The notes under the pieces are model-generated. The model was not told where the DNA came from. It saw only the letters and a program-made list of their open reading frames with translations, and did not search any database. 64,000 nt of DNA. Origin: Linum tenue (lineage: Eukaryota; Streptophyta; Magnoliopsida; Malpighiales; Linaceae). The translations under genes were made by a program, and so were the position numbers. The DNA is taken from positions 42,372,513-42,436,512 of the forward strand of contig CAMGYJ010000011.1 of NCBI GenBank assembly GCA_946122785.1, in the 5' to 3' direction. This document shows, one piece after another, positions 11,720 to 22,170 of the stretch; positions within the stretch are counted from its first letter, which is position 1; every line of letters begins with the position of its first letter.

Positions 11720-12730
11720 AGTGGAATTCTGCCCTCTCTGCAGAACAATCCTCTCTTATTGCCAATGATACTTGGGATTTGGTCCCTCTTCTTCCTCACT
11801 ATAATGTCCTTGGCAATGGGTGGGTTTTTCGTGTCAAACATCATTCTGATGGCTCCATCGAGCGCTTCAAAACCCGTCTTGTGGCCAAGGGCTTTCATCA
11901 GCTTCCTGAGGTTGATTTCACTGACACATTCAGTCCAGTGGTCAAACCGGTCACTGTCTGCACTGTCTTCAGTTTAGCTCTCTCTCATGGTTGGCCTATT
12001 GCTCAATTTGATGTTAATAAAGCCTTTCTCCAAGGTCCATTGGATGAGGTTCAACCTCATGGGTTTGTTAATCCGTCTCGACCGGACCATGTTTGTCGCC
12101 TTAAAAAGGCCATTTATGGGCTACGTCAAGCCCCCCGAGCTTGGTACTCTACATTATGTGATTTCCTCCAGGAATTTGGCTTCCGCAAGACTCATTCAGA
12201 TGATTCTCTCTTCGTGCACTCTCATGGCCGGATTGTTCTCTATTTTCTGGTCTATGTTGACGACCTTCTTCTCACTGGCAATGATCCTGCCATGCTCTTT
12301 ACGTTTCAATAGGCTCTCTCCAGTCGATTTTCTCTCAAGGCTCTCGGCGACGTCAACTATTTCCTTGGCATTGAGGTCATTCCAACTTCCACAGGTTACA
12401 TTATCTCTCAACACAAGTATATGGTGGATATTCTCCATCGATTTCAGATGACTGCGGCCAATTGCGTTGATACTCCCATGACCGCTACCACTCATCTCAC
12501 TCTCGATGATGGTTCCTCGCCGACCGATGCCACTCGTTTTCGTCAGGTCATTGGTGCTCTTCAATACCTTGTCTACACACAGCCTGACATTGCTTACTCC
12601 GTCAACAAACTATCTAAATTTATGCATGCTCCCACGGCATCTCATTGGCGGTGTGTCAAGCGTCTCCTCCGCTATGTCTCCGGCACTCTCACTTGCTTTC
12701 TCCTCCGACACTTTATTCTGACAACCTCGG
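11720..12730 (+). pseudogene. Copia reverse transcriptase remnant
   Basis: Blocks NDTWDLVPLLP, GNGWVFRVKHHSDGSIERFK, LVAKGFHQLPEVDFTDTFSP, FDVNKAFLQGPLDE and KKAIYGLRQAPRAWY are in order. The catalytic YVDDLLLTGND is intact near 12255. A TAG at 12310-12312 interrupts the frame; it resumes in phase as FSLKALGDVNYFLGIEV and runs through LQYLVYTQPDIAY to [10 protein letters not shown], where RNase H should begin. One stop in an otherwise well-kept domain suggests moderate age. Confidence 0.85.
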
Positions 12731-12977
12731 CGCTACGTACTTCAATTCTAATCCAGTCTTTCATTCCCGTATGAAGCACTTGGCCTTGGACTACCACTTT
12801 GTTCGTCAACTTGTTCAGGATGGTCGTCTCCGCATCACCCACATCCCTACCGCCCACCAGCTCGCTGATGCTCTTACCAAACCTCTTCCTGCTACCCAGT
12901 TTCTTCTACTCCGATCCAAGATTGGAGTCGTTGACACCTCCTCCATCTTGCGGGGGCGTATGAGAGATACAATGTAA
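12716..12977 (+). pseudogene. C-terminal Copia RNase H fragment
   Basis: Reads [30 protein letters not shown] and [12 protein letters not shown], the end of Copia RNase H, stopping at 12977. Roughly 130 residues that normally carry the first Asp and the Glu are missing between 12700 and 12716. The remaining frame differs from that of RT. Confidence 0.8.
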
Positions 12978-13149
12978 AGTAAAATGTATTTTTTATTTTT
13001 CTTTTATTTCCCTCGTATGTATCCCACACCTATTCAGTTCCTATCCTTTAGGAACATGGGCATCCTTCTGTTGTAAACCCCTGTATATTAGTTTGTATTT
13101 ACACTCAATGAGAATTACGCAAGATATTCTCCACGTACATTCTTTCTCA
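12961..13149 (+). repeat. 3' LTR of the truncated Copia
   Basis: Preceded by the polypurine-like gcgggggcgta. Starts TGAGAGATAC and ends TTCTTTCTCA, an inverted match at the ends, 189 bp. No matching 5' LTR occurs upstream. Confidence 0.65.
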
Positions 13150-13430
13150 AACTCTTTCATGACATGCATGGCCTATTGTTCATCGCACGTTCTATAGTGA
13201 AGTTTGTATTGCATGAGATTATCACAAGTGAAAAGCGGTAATTAATTGATGTAAACTACAAATTAAAAAGAGAAATAAAAATTACAAAGTTAATAATTAA
13301 AGTATCTAACATCCGCTTACTACAAAAAAGGGAGAAGTTGTAATTTATGTATACTACCATAAAAGCTGCAATTATTAATAATATAATTAAGGGGAATAAA
13401 ACAATTACATAATGGGAAAGCGGTAAATTG

Positions 13431-13495
13431 CTTCCCTTTGGCATCGAACCCAAAACCTTTGGGTGGCAAAACACTTTATCTACCACAGGGAAACA
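13431..13495 (-). repeat. tRNA-like sequence, probable SINE head
   Basis: Minus strand has A-box-like tggtagataaag (13477-13488) and B-box-like gggttcgatgcc (13440-13451). The acceptor arms do not pair convincingly, so I do not call a functional tRNA. Confidence 0.4.
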
Positions 13496-13651
13496 AGAAA
13501 GTTAATGTCAATAATTTGCATGCTCTCTATTTAATATAAAACATGTAGTTTGTACGTACTATCCCGGCCCATATATACATGACTTTCGAGATTCTCTCGA
13601 GAGGGGAGGGGGGGGGCGAGACCCCCCGAGGTATGTTGTAGCTCCGCCCCT

Positions 13652-14345
13652 ATCCCCAAGCTTCTTAAACTCCATCTATCTGATTTTGATTTCCAGTCAA
13701 CACCCCAACCAACCCGTAATCATCTGTCTGGATGCGGTAGTAAGATTTATGGTCTGATTTAACAAAATATGTTGTGAAGTTAAAAAAGAAGGTATTTTGG
13801 ATTACTTTTTTTAAAGTATATATGTTTTCTTCTGTTTCTGAGTTCCCGGCAGTTAACTGGCAATATAGAGAGAAATGGTAATATAGAGAGAGATGGTATC
13901 AAACAATCGAACTCGGCACCAAGGCCATGTTAACTAGTAACTTGACAAAAACCACCACCTAGGAATCAGTGGATATGGCTGGATCAATTCGGTCTTGAAC
14001 CGAAATGAATTGACTTGGGATTGGACAAAAAGCGAAGGAAAGATGAGACTAGACTCAAAACAAAAAATATTTCGATTCGATTTGACAAAATTTAATTTCG
14101 GTCAATTTTTTATTCACACTACAAATAATTCGTAGGACCAAAACAAAATCAGCATATATTCGATCTGATTCGATATGGTACGATTCAGTCAGATATGAAC
14201 CAAATCATTGTCGACCCCTATAAGTGGCCACTTCCACCAAACTTTTTTCATCTTAAACATCCATAAAGTATATTTCAATTTCCCTTTTGCATAAGGAAGT
14301 TAAAAACTACAAGCTCGTTTTGAGAAAAGGAATTGGAATATAGAT
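13652..14345. repeat. Repeat family B, copy 1
   Basis: About 0.7 kb, strongly similar to 38066-38830 and to the split copy at 30345-30726 plus 36584-36960. All start near ccccaagcttcttaaactcc, share gaactcggcaccaaggccat, contain a small hAT-like insertion and end near agctcgtttt. No coding capacity, LTR or poly-A tail was identified, so its class is unknown. Confidence 0.8.
13974..14220. mobile_element. hAT-like MITE fixed within repeat B copy 1
   Basis: Ends TATGGCTGG... and ...CGACCCCTA with flanks tcagtgga and taagtggc. The other two B copies hold the same insert with flanks close to tcagtggc, so an 8-bp duplication existed before family B multiplied. Confidence 0.6.
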
Positions 14346-14524
14346 TCATTGAATTCATTTTTTTTATGAACGGATGGTATTCAATTATTATAAAAACCCA
14401 AAGTACTTTGTGGCAACACCCCTTGTCACTAAGCGAAGAAATCAATACGATGCAATACACTGTAAGCTAACTATCAACCTATGTGTAATAAGCCAAGAAC
14501 AAGAGTTAGAGAGACAATCTAAAC

Positions 14525-16068
14525 TCAAAAAAACTCTGCAACTTCATCATCAACACATACAATAGCTACTTCATCTGTTATCTGCTTGCAAGCATCATTC
14601 AGGCTTATCAAATTTCCACAAAACCTTGTTGAGCATCTGAATCTCCAAATGTTATTGATCATGGATTGCCTGATAACCCTCCTAGCTCTAGAATGAGATG
14701 TAGCAGTCAAAAAAGAGTCCCTAGCCCATTTAAGTTCAACAGACCAAAAATCCGAGGTGACCCTCCTGCAAAACTTAGAGAATAGGGCTTTGAAAATAGA
14801 TTTATACCTATCACATTCTACGAACAAGTGTGTTATAAACATGCTGCTACGGATTGGGAAATCGCCGTAATCGAGAAAGCAAGAATACGAAAGCGAGAAT
14901 CGAAAACACGACATACAATTTACGTGGTTCAGTAACACGATGTGTGTTATCTAGTCCACGGGCGAGAGAGAGCTAGTTTCACTATACCGAGGAGATTACA
15001 TATTACAGAGGAGATGAGAAGTATTTATAATACTTCTCCTAGGTCTAACCCTAATCCAATCTGGTAAATGAAACAGTTACAGACCAGGCCCAGAACTCGA
15101 ACCCAAATAACATTGAGCCCGACTATTCCAGTCGTAGCGGCTGATAGTCCGATTCAAGTCTTATCAACAAAGTGATTATGAGTTTCAATTCTGCAGTGGC
15201 AATAAACACAAGCTGTAAGCCCTTCGAAACCCCCATCTACCATTTTGTCACAAGTAGATGTGAACTCTTTGATGATTAGCCAACTCAGGAACTGATTCCT
15301 TGGGATGGAAGGAGTTTTCCAGATCAGTTTAAACTAAGGAACAATAGTAGCTCGAGGCCTTAATTCCTCCCAAATCAATTTAGTAGAAAACTTTTTAAAT
15401 ATCTTTCCATTCCAACACCCCTAACCTTCATGCACTATCAGTTTGTACTGAGCCAAACTTCTAGTTTTGGCACTTTCTGCAATAATCATGAACCGGTTTT
15501 ACAATTGGGAGTCCAAAAATCTTCACCAGGAAGTCTATACTCAATGCAATATTCCACCTCTTCAAGTCTCTTAGTCCCAACCCTCCTCTTTTAAGGAAAG
15601 TTAACTTATCCCAGGCAGCCACTGCTTTTTTCCTACCCTCCTTGCCCACTCCCCAAAGAAAATCACTACACATTTTCACAATGTCAGTAGTCACTCTTTT
15701 TGGTAAAATGAACACTGCCATCCAAAGCTAAACCATGTTGTAGAGGACAAAAAGTACCAGCTGGAGCCTTTCTGCATAACTCAGAGATTTGACCCCCCAA
15801 TTTTGGATCCTTTTGACAATCTTTTCAATGAGAGGTTGACAAGCTTTAATAGACAGCTTGCCAGGAATTAAGGGAATACCTAAGTACCTAACAGGGAGAG
15901 AACCAAGTTGATAACCGGCTCTAGCTACCATACTTCCCTGCCAATCTTGTGGAAGACTACAACAATAAAGCTCACACTTTGCAGGGTTTGAAACAAGACC
16001 AGACATGGATCTAAACTGCTCTAAGACACTCTGAATGCATTAAATGCCATAATTAGTCTCATCAGAAA
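14525..16068 (-). pseudogene. L1-type LINE reverse transcriptase and C-terminal remnant
   Basis: Minus strand, 5' to 3': SGLVSNPAKCELYCCSLP and LPVRYLGIPLIPGKLS (RT C-terminal part, 15728-16006), then VFILPKRVTTDI, CSDFLWGVGKEGRKKAVAAW and KRGGLGLRDLKRWNIALS (15461-15721). A zf-RVT-like segment follows, HLFVECDRYKSIFKALFSKF, ending at 14525. These are standard landmarks of plant L1 ORF2. Catalytic RT motifs and the endonuclease are absent. The zf-RVT part is split by the solo LTR at 14831-15169; without it the frame reads ETHNHLFVECDRYK continuously. Confidence 0.85.
14831..15169. mobile_element. Solo LTR, 339 bp, inside the LINE
   Basis: TG...CA sequence (TGTTATAA...TTATCAACA) flanked by 5-bp duplication aagtg at 14826-14830 and 15170-15174. 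Removing it and one aagtg restores the LINE zf-RVT frame. It carries ttacgtggttcag, seen in many plant LTRs. No interior is present, so it is a recombination product of a full element. Confidence 0.85.
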
Positions 16069-16069
16069 A

Positions 16070-16290
16070 GGGATGAAATCCCAAAATACACATGTTTTTA
16101 AAAAAAAATTCCCAAAATACACAAGTTATAAAAAAATTTCCCAAAATACACATGTTTGGGCATCATCGCTATTGTCAACCGTAGTGAATGCATTCACCAC
16201 GGTAGACAAAAGCAGTGAATGCATCACCACTGTTGACGACTGCGGTCAATGCATCAACGCGGTTGACGACCGCGGTGAATGCCTGAAGTA
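16070..16290. repeat. cccaaaatacac repeats and gtgaatgcat minisatellite
   Basis: Three copies of (t)cccaaaatacaca at about 16080, 16112 and 16140 are followed by repeated gtgaatgcatcaccac/ggttgac units at 16180-16280, period roughly 25-30 bp. The 72-residue ORF here is a translation of the repeat. Confidence 0.6.
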
Positions 16291-16947
16291 ACACTCAAAC
16301 TTCAAACAAGCGTAATTTTGCGCTCGGTTATCCGATTGTAGCGAATGTTTTTTTTATTCCACATAACTTTTCAAGATCTTTCAATCTGCAAGAAGCCTTC
16401 ATCCAAAAAAAAAAAGTCGTTTGCTACCCCGAATGAGCAATTTTTTGATTTTTCCAAACTTTGGAAGGCCATAACTTTTAGCTCCTCAATCCGAACATCG
16501 TAAAGTTTTTTTTTTTTATTGTGCATAACTTCTTAAGAACTACAACTTTTACTAGGAAATAAATTTTTTGCTAAGAATACATATCGAGAACCTTTGATTG
16601 GGATTGTAGACAGTTCTTGCGAAATCGAATAGTTCATCCTGCTGTCTCTTGGGAGTCTTTTCTGCAAGTGATTTTTGTCAGTGTTTCTAACTATTTTCTG
16701 TTTTCAATAGGAGAGGATAGTGAATCATCATCTAAATCATGACTACACTGCACTCTGTGTTCAGTGTGTTGTATGACCAAAATCACTGAAGAAGAAGGCC
16801 ATGAAGTACACGTTATCACTACCATTCCATTGAATCTTTGGTTGGGGAAGGGATAACGATACAGATGAATTGTAATCTTGAAGTCGTGAAGCCAATGCAT
16901 AAGTTCTTATGTTATAGTAGAGTTCATGCATAAAGCATATGTTGCTG
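16291..16947. other. Non-coding gap between LINE remnants
   Basis: A/T homopolymer-rich sequence, no recognised feature. Part may be flank of the LINE 3' end at about 16948. Confidence 0.4.
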
Positions 16948-18470
16948 CTTTTTTTTATAATGGCGATTAATATTAATAACGAAAATAACTGTACAAAAGC
17001 GAGCACGAGATCACAAGGCTTGATCTCAAGGAAAAGAAGTCGAACCAAGCAAAAAACCAAAGAACAGACAGCATAAAACGAGCTTAGAGCAAGACCCTAC
17101 ACTGCTCCGACTCACCAAGAAGAAGAAAAACAGAGGCCCAAAACAGGGCAACAACCCCACAGCCCACTGTAAAGACCAGAACAACACGGCTTCAAAGAAA
17201 CGAACAAAGAATAACCAGAAAGGCACCTCTGAAACAACAGCCGAAGCAAATTATAATCTGCAGAAATTCGATCCAATCGATGTGAACTATCCCCTCCCAT
17301 CCGCATCGTTCCTGAGCCAGCTCTATCCATCTGCTTTCTCGACCTTGCCTTAAGCTACTAGCCACTCCATAGAATTCAAAACAGCTCTCCTGGCCACAAC
17401 ATCGAGTATTAAGGCCTTCTCTTCCAACACTCTTCGATTCCTTTCCAGCCACACAAACCACCAAACTGCGTGCACGATGCAATCTTTGAACCATTCACCA
17501 ATGCTGGTTGGTTTGGAGTGTGAATTTTGTCTAATAATCATCGCAATGTCCGCGCCTTGAAGGGACAGACCAGGGCTGTATCGGTTAATGTTTCTCCACA
17601 CTTCTTTCACGAAATCATAATCGACGAACATACGGAAGGTTGATTCTTCATTGCAGCAGCAAAGGCAGCACCTGTTCACCAACGTCCACCCTCTTTTCTT
17701 CAAGTTATCCAACGTAAGGATCTTGTTTAGATATACTAGCTAGATGAAGAAACGCACTTTGCTCGGTATTGTCGATTTCCAGATTTTCTTATCTGGGAAG
17801 TCTTGAACTCCATGTAACTCTTCTTTCACTAAACTCTTGTACATTGCACTCACAGAGAACTTGGCATTTGGGTTAGGATTCCACACAAGTCTGCAAGGAC
17901 AAAATGCCTTAATAGACCCTTCTAAGGACTCGAGCAAAGTTATAAGCTCACATCTCTCCCTCTCCACTCCCCCTCTCAAAGGAAATTTCAAATTAAGAAC
18001 CCAACTCACCGAATTACCATTAATAGATGCCACGTCGGAGAGCTTTGCGTTAGGGTCGGAGGCAGCCGCGATGACACGAGGAAACACAGAAGACAGGACC
18101 TTTCCCGGGATCCAACAATCGTGCCAAAAGGAAATCTAAGTACCATTCCCCAGATCCACGCTAACAAATTTCCAAAATAGCTCGTATTCTTTCGATATAT
18201 TGGCCCAAATCGACTGGGAGTAACCTCCTCTAGGTCAACTAGACTGCTAGGCAGAGGATGGATTGTGATATTTAAGATTAATTAGCTTCCGCCACCAACT
18301 GTCCCTCTCCATCATTGCTGATAAGCTTATTGATGCTACCGATGAGGTTGATAGGCCTCAAGTCTTTTATGTCTTCTATCGTGTCTTTCTTCGGAGCTAT
18401 ACATACGAAGGAGTGGGTGACGCAGTTAGGAAGGAAACCAGACTCAAATCCTTGTCCTCTTGCAACTTAA
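16948..18470 (-). pseudogene. Second L1-type LINE remnant with internal RT deletion
   Basis: Reading the minus strand from 18470: APKKDTIEDIKDLRPINLIG is the start of a LINE RT domain. It is joined directly near 18300 to MERDSWWRKLINLKYH, which belongs downstream of RT, so the catalytic core is deleted. Then follow FWHDCWIPGKVLSSVFPRVI, FPDKKIWKSTIPSKVRFF and the zf-RVT region LKKRGWTLVNRCCLCCCNEES (17350-17712). A 3' untranslated-like part ends in an A-tail (t-run at 16952 on the plus strand). No target duplication was identified. Confidence 0.83.
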
Positions 18471-19619
18471 ATGTATGAGATATATCAGGTTGACAACAGT
18501 GGTACAATTTTGACTTCCAGGATTTTGGTTCTTATTATATGTATTGGTGTGAAGTGGAATTCCAATTCAATCCATTTGTAGAATATTTATGTAATATCTA
18601 ACCAGATGGGAGATGGAACATGTAATCAGATGGGAGATATTCTGTTGAGAATATGAAAAGTGTTAGTAGTTTCAGACTGTTAGTGTTCGTTTTGTTATGT
18701 CAAAGCACATTGCAGCCACTGTTTTTGCTCTATTTTGAGACGAGGAAAGCCTACACCTTCTGGACATATATAGAACTATAAAAGTACTAGTAGCTCCACC
18801 ATTATAATTTCATCAAATTCAATCAATGATACCAACATCATGGTCCAAGTCGGAATACAGTATATGTAGAGCTAGAAGCGAACAATGTTTCATTTGGAAA
18901 GCTGAATGGTTGTCTTTTTCTCCTCACATATACTCCTCCAAGTCAATTTCTACAGGAACAACATACCCATAAAGCACGGGGAAATCAACCAATTCATCCG
19001 ATGTAAACGTTGGACTTCTCCAGCTTTGCCAATTTCACCATCTTCTTGGCCAGTGGTCAAAACTGCGGAACCTCACACCTAGACGGGCGCCATGTTGCAG
19101 ATTGCCTAACACAATATGAAGCTATTAGAAGAAATCATAAATTCTACACATGCCTTCTAAAGGAACATATATCATGTCATTCCAACTGTAAGTGATGGGT
19201 GTTTGGTATTGTTAGTAGAGAAATTGCTACCTCCAAGCACATAGCTTAACTCATGTCATTCCAAGCCAAACCAAATTGATTTATAGCAGGTATATGATTT
19301 CATATTTAAATGACCATTGATTTTTTTCTATTTCACATTCATGTAACATTTGAAACTCAATCCTTCACATACATTTTTGCAGAGCAAGCCAAGTTCAAAC
19401 AACAATAGCATCAATCATCTGATTTCGCAAATTACAATTACTTTAAGAGCATGGAAACAATCGAAGGCAATCCTGAAGAAGCAATAGGATTACAACAAAG
19501 TTGAACTTGATTTCAATTTTAGCTACCAATAAGTCCAGCAGTGACAATGATGTTGCCGCGTAGCTATACAGAAGGATTCTGCTGAAAAAGGTGTTAGGAG
19601 TATGATTCTTTTTGACTGA
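18471..19619. other. Gap with a possible short exon-like ORF
   Basis: Mostly AT-rich. On the minus strand 18924-19040 reads SPTFTSDELVDFPVLYGYVV...EEYM-stop, which looks protein-like but matches nothing I know and has no clear start. No other feature seen. Confidence 0.3.
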
Positions 19620-20095
19620 TTCTTGGAGAACAGTAGAATACAACTTAGCCATGATAGATTGCAGGAATAGTGTGATCAGATTAAGGCGAAGAAGATGAAC
19701 CTTATGCCCGAACAAGGGAATTTTTTTCAGTTCACCTCCCCTTCCCACCAGTGATCAAGAGATACAGAGTTACAGATGAACAAGGGTTTGGCCTAGTGGT
19801 AATACCACTAACCTAGAACTTGGAGGTCCTAGCTTCGAATCCCTTAAGTAGTACCTAATGAGTACGAAAATAAAACCTATATCACCCTTCTAAAAAAAAA
19901 AGGAGATACAGAGTTACGGACGGTTTTGTTCATTTTCCCGAGCAGGCGAATTCTGCAGTGTTGTGCTGACAACTTTGTCGTGATAGCTTGTAGGGATGCT
20001 GTTATCAGATTGAGGAGAAGAAGTTGAACCTTATGCCCAAACTTCGAATTCCTTTTCTGTTCACCTCTCCTTCTCACCGGCGATTAAGAGATACT
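19620..20095 (-). repeat. Diverged tandem duplication of about 150 bp
   Basis: 19620-19773 and 19935-20095 are similar in DNA and more clearly as minus-strand protein: FGHKVHLLRLNLITLFLQSI against FGHKVQLLLLNLITASLQAI, each after a Met-Gly/Arg-Arg-Gly-Glu start. The conserved frame suggests a former coding exon duplicated in tandem. I do not recognise the protein. Confidence 0.5.
19774..19902 (+). mobile_element. tRNA-derived SINE with 15-bp target duplication
   Basis: A-box tggcctagtggt (19789-19800), B-box-like agcttcgaatccc, a short body, then an A-run at 19892-19901. Perfect direct repeat gagatacagagttac lies at 19759-19773 and 19903-19917. Body length about 129 bp. All signs of a LINE-mobilised SINE are present. 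It sits between the two copies of the duplicated segment. Confidence 0.88.
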
Positions 20096-21235
20096 GTTCG
20101 TTTTCTTGAGAAAATAGATCAGCAGGGCAGGATATTTCGATAACGAAAAGAAACAAAATATAAATAAATATAAATTATTAACCATCTTTTCACCTTTTTC
20201 GTTATGTTTGTATATTATAATATAATTTTAATAAATAATACATAAAAGGTTCAACCAGGTTCAACCAGGTTCAACCTACTAAGGTTAAGTGTTGGTCACT
20301 ATCAACAGTTGTCATTAAAGAACAGGAATCATGCGACTACAATTCTGGAGGCACCAGTGTTGCTACGGCACAACAGAACCCGCCTTAATTAATGCAATTA
20401 ATTGTTTTTGGTGGGTAACGTTCCAGGTAGGTTGATAAGATTTACGTATGTTTTATTTCCATCTCATTAATTTTTTGAATAATCTCATTTACTTCCTAAT
20501 TGTATTTGTTTCATTCTTTCATTATCCCCTTAATTAATTACATCAGGTCTTTAAATTTATTCCTAATTATACCTTAACACAATTTTCATTTTCCCAATCG
20601 TTATTATGGGATTGGGATGAATTGGAAGATAAAGAAGAAACAGATTAATATATGCTTTAATGATTCTTATTTTTCCTTATTCTTTATTCTTTGTTATTTT
20701 ATTTTTTGTATAAGTAATATGAATCATAATTCTTCCGTTAAAAAGAAAAAAGATGATCACCGTTATAACTTATGTTAATACTCGTCAGTTGGGACTGAAT
20801 TTGATTCCTCCGACAGATTTAGATACTAAGAATCTATGTTTGTTCCAGATTGTCATCGTGTGAATAGTCAAGTTATCTTTGACCCCTTTGTTATTGAGCT
20901 CTCGACTTTCTGATATAATATTCTTTGGTGTTAGGTTCACTTCTTTTCTAATGTCTTGTTTTGTGGTGATGCGCATGTGATTCATCTGATGATCAACCCG
21001 AGTAATTCGTCAAACGTGGTGGGTGAATCTATCATGCAAGAAATTTAGGTGTTGTTACATTCCATTTTTCTCCCCGTAGATATTATAGGGCTGCACATAT
21101 CGTGGTAATTCAAGTCTTAGAGCGATGGTTCAGATACTTGTCAACCATCGTATTTTTCTTATTTCAATTTCATAGTCCTGGCCTTATTGGGCCTTGTATA
21201 TTGTTGTATCTATGTTGCTTCCTTTCAGGAATATG
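20096..21235. other. AT-rich gap
   Basis: Holds a short aaccaggttc triplication at 20250-20275 and A/T-rich sequence. The 66-residue minus-strand ORF at 20785-20985 may continue the FAR1-like remnant but shows no recognisable motif. Confidence 0.4.
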
Positions 21236-21239
21236 TGCT

Positions 21240-21690
21240 TATTGGAGTGCAAATCATGACTGTGTCCTACTTTGAAATACGCCACCACATATCCCTCCAT
21301 GTGGGCATCCCATAAAAAATGAACAAGCGTTTTGCATCCAACTCTCACTTTGTGCCTATTTCATTTAGGCCGCCTTTTCTCAACAACCTTGTCCTCGGCT
21401 CGGGATGTTTGTCAACATGCACTACCTTTACTTGACTAGTTTTAGTAAGCCCTTCCATGTTGCAACCATAATATAGGTAGTAATTGCATTCTTCCACCTC
21501 TACTTTTGAATTCTGATTTTTTCTTCAGGTGTTTGGCATCTATTCTCACGCCGAACCCTATATCATGAGCGTAGCGTGCATAGTAATTGTAACACTCTTC
21601 CTTGGTGCGAAGAAAATGTTTTGCCGTTCTTCCTTGTTTTTTAGGTCTAAGGATCCGAGAGTTGCGAAGTCAATGCATGATGAATTTCAA
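21240..21690 (-). pseudogene. FAR1-like DNA-binding domain remnant
   Basis: Minus strand reads KHFLRTKEECYNYYARYAHD then IGFGVRIDAKHLKK, the opening of a FAR1 domain (aromatic-rich YxxYA followed by GFGVR). Frame-shifted blocks CNMEGLTKTSQ, HPEPRTRLLRKGGLNEIGTK and FLWDAHMEGYVVAYFKVGHS match its later Cys and His part. FAR1 domains occur in FHY3/FAR1 transcription factors and in Mutator-like transposases from which those derive. At least two shifts and a stop make it a pseudogene. No transposase core was found nearby, so whether it is transposon or host debris is open. Confidence 0.65.
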
Positions 21691-22170
21691 CTCTAATAGT
21701 ATGCAAAAGCGCCCAATAAGTATTAACATTCGAACAACAAGTATTCAAATTCCACAAACCAAGTTTCCACACTTTAAATAACTCGTATTCAAAAGTGTCT
21801 AACAAATAGTCATCGACGTCCAACTAACATTCAATATTGTCCAACAAATAGTCATAACCATCCTTCTAGTATTCAGTGGTCTTCAACAAGTATTCACAAA
21901 CATCCCACTTGTATTCAGTGTTCTCCAACAATATTCATAAACGCCCAACATCTACTCAATAGTGGACTAACTCGTATCCATAAGGTATAAACAAGTATAT
22001 GAAACTTCTTAACTAATATCCATCATATATTCGACTCAAACAAATATTACAAGCGTCCAACCAACAGTAGACTAACTCGTATCCGTAGCTGTCGAACATA
22101 AATTCAAACATGTCGAACAAGTACTAAAAACCATCCAACAAATGTTAAACACACCATTAAATGCTCACTA
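21690..22170. repeat. Degenerate tandem array around caacaagtattca
   Basis: About fifteen imperfect copies of a unit near (c)gtccaacaagtattcaaaa, spacing about 25-32 bp. It adjoins the FAR1-like remnant. Repeats vary too much for CRISPR and have no unique equal spacers. It could be the subterminal repeat of a decayed Mutator-like element. Confidence 0.55.

Larger units (their letters stand above)
9480..13149 (+). mobile_element. Copia retrotransposon, 5'-truncated with internal deletions
   Basis: Plus-strand Copia with gag (9483-10370), integrase (about 10490-11620), reverse transcriptase (11720-12700), RNase H tail (12716-12977) and 3' LTR (12961-13149). The 5' LTR and primer-binding site are missing; homology starts inside gag. 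The protease and the centre of RNase H are deleted, and frames change repeatedly. Coding DNA is C-rich compared with the AT-rich flanks. Confidence 0.88.

Noticed and set aside
19774..19902. Possible tRNA gene (also 9240-9295 and 13431-13495)
   Set aside because: Promoter boxes are present but no full cloverleaf; the first has an A-tail and target duplication, so SINE is the better call.
21690..22170. CRISPR-like array (also 57224-57470)
   Set aside because: Units are imperfect and unevenly spaced, with no unique spacers; plant nuclear minisatellites.
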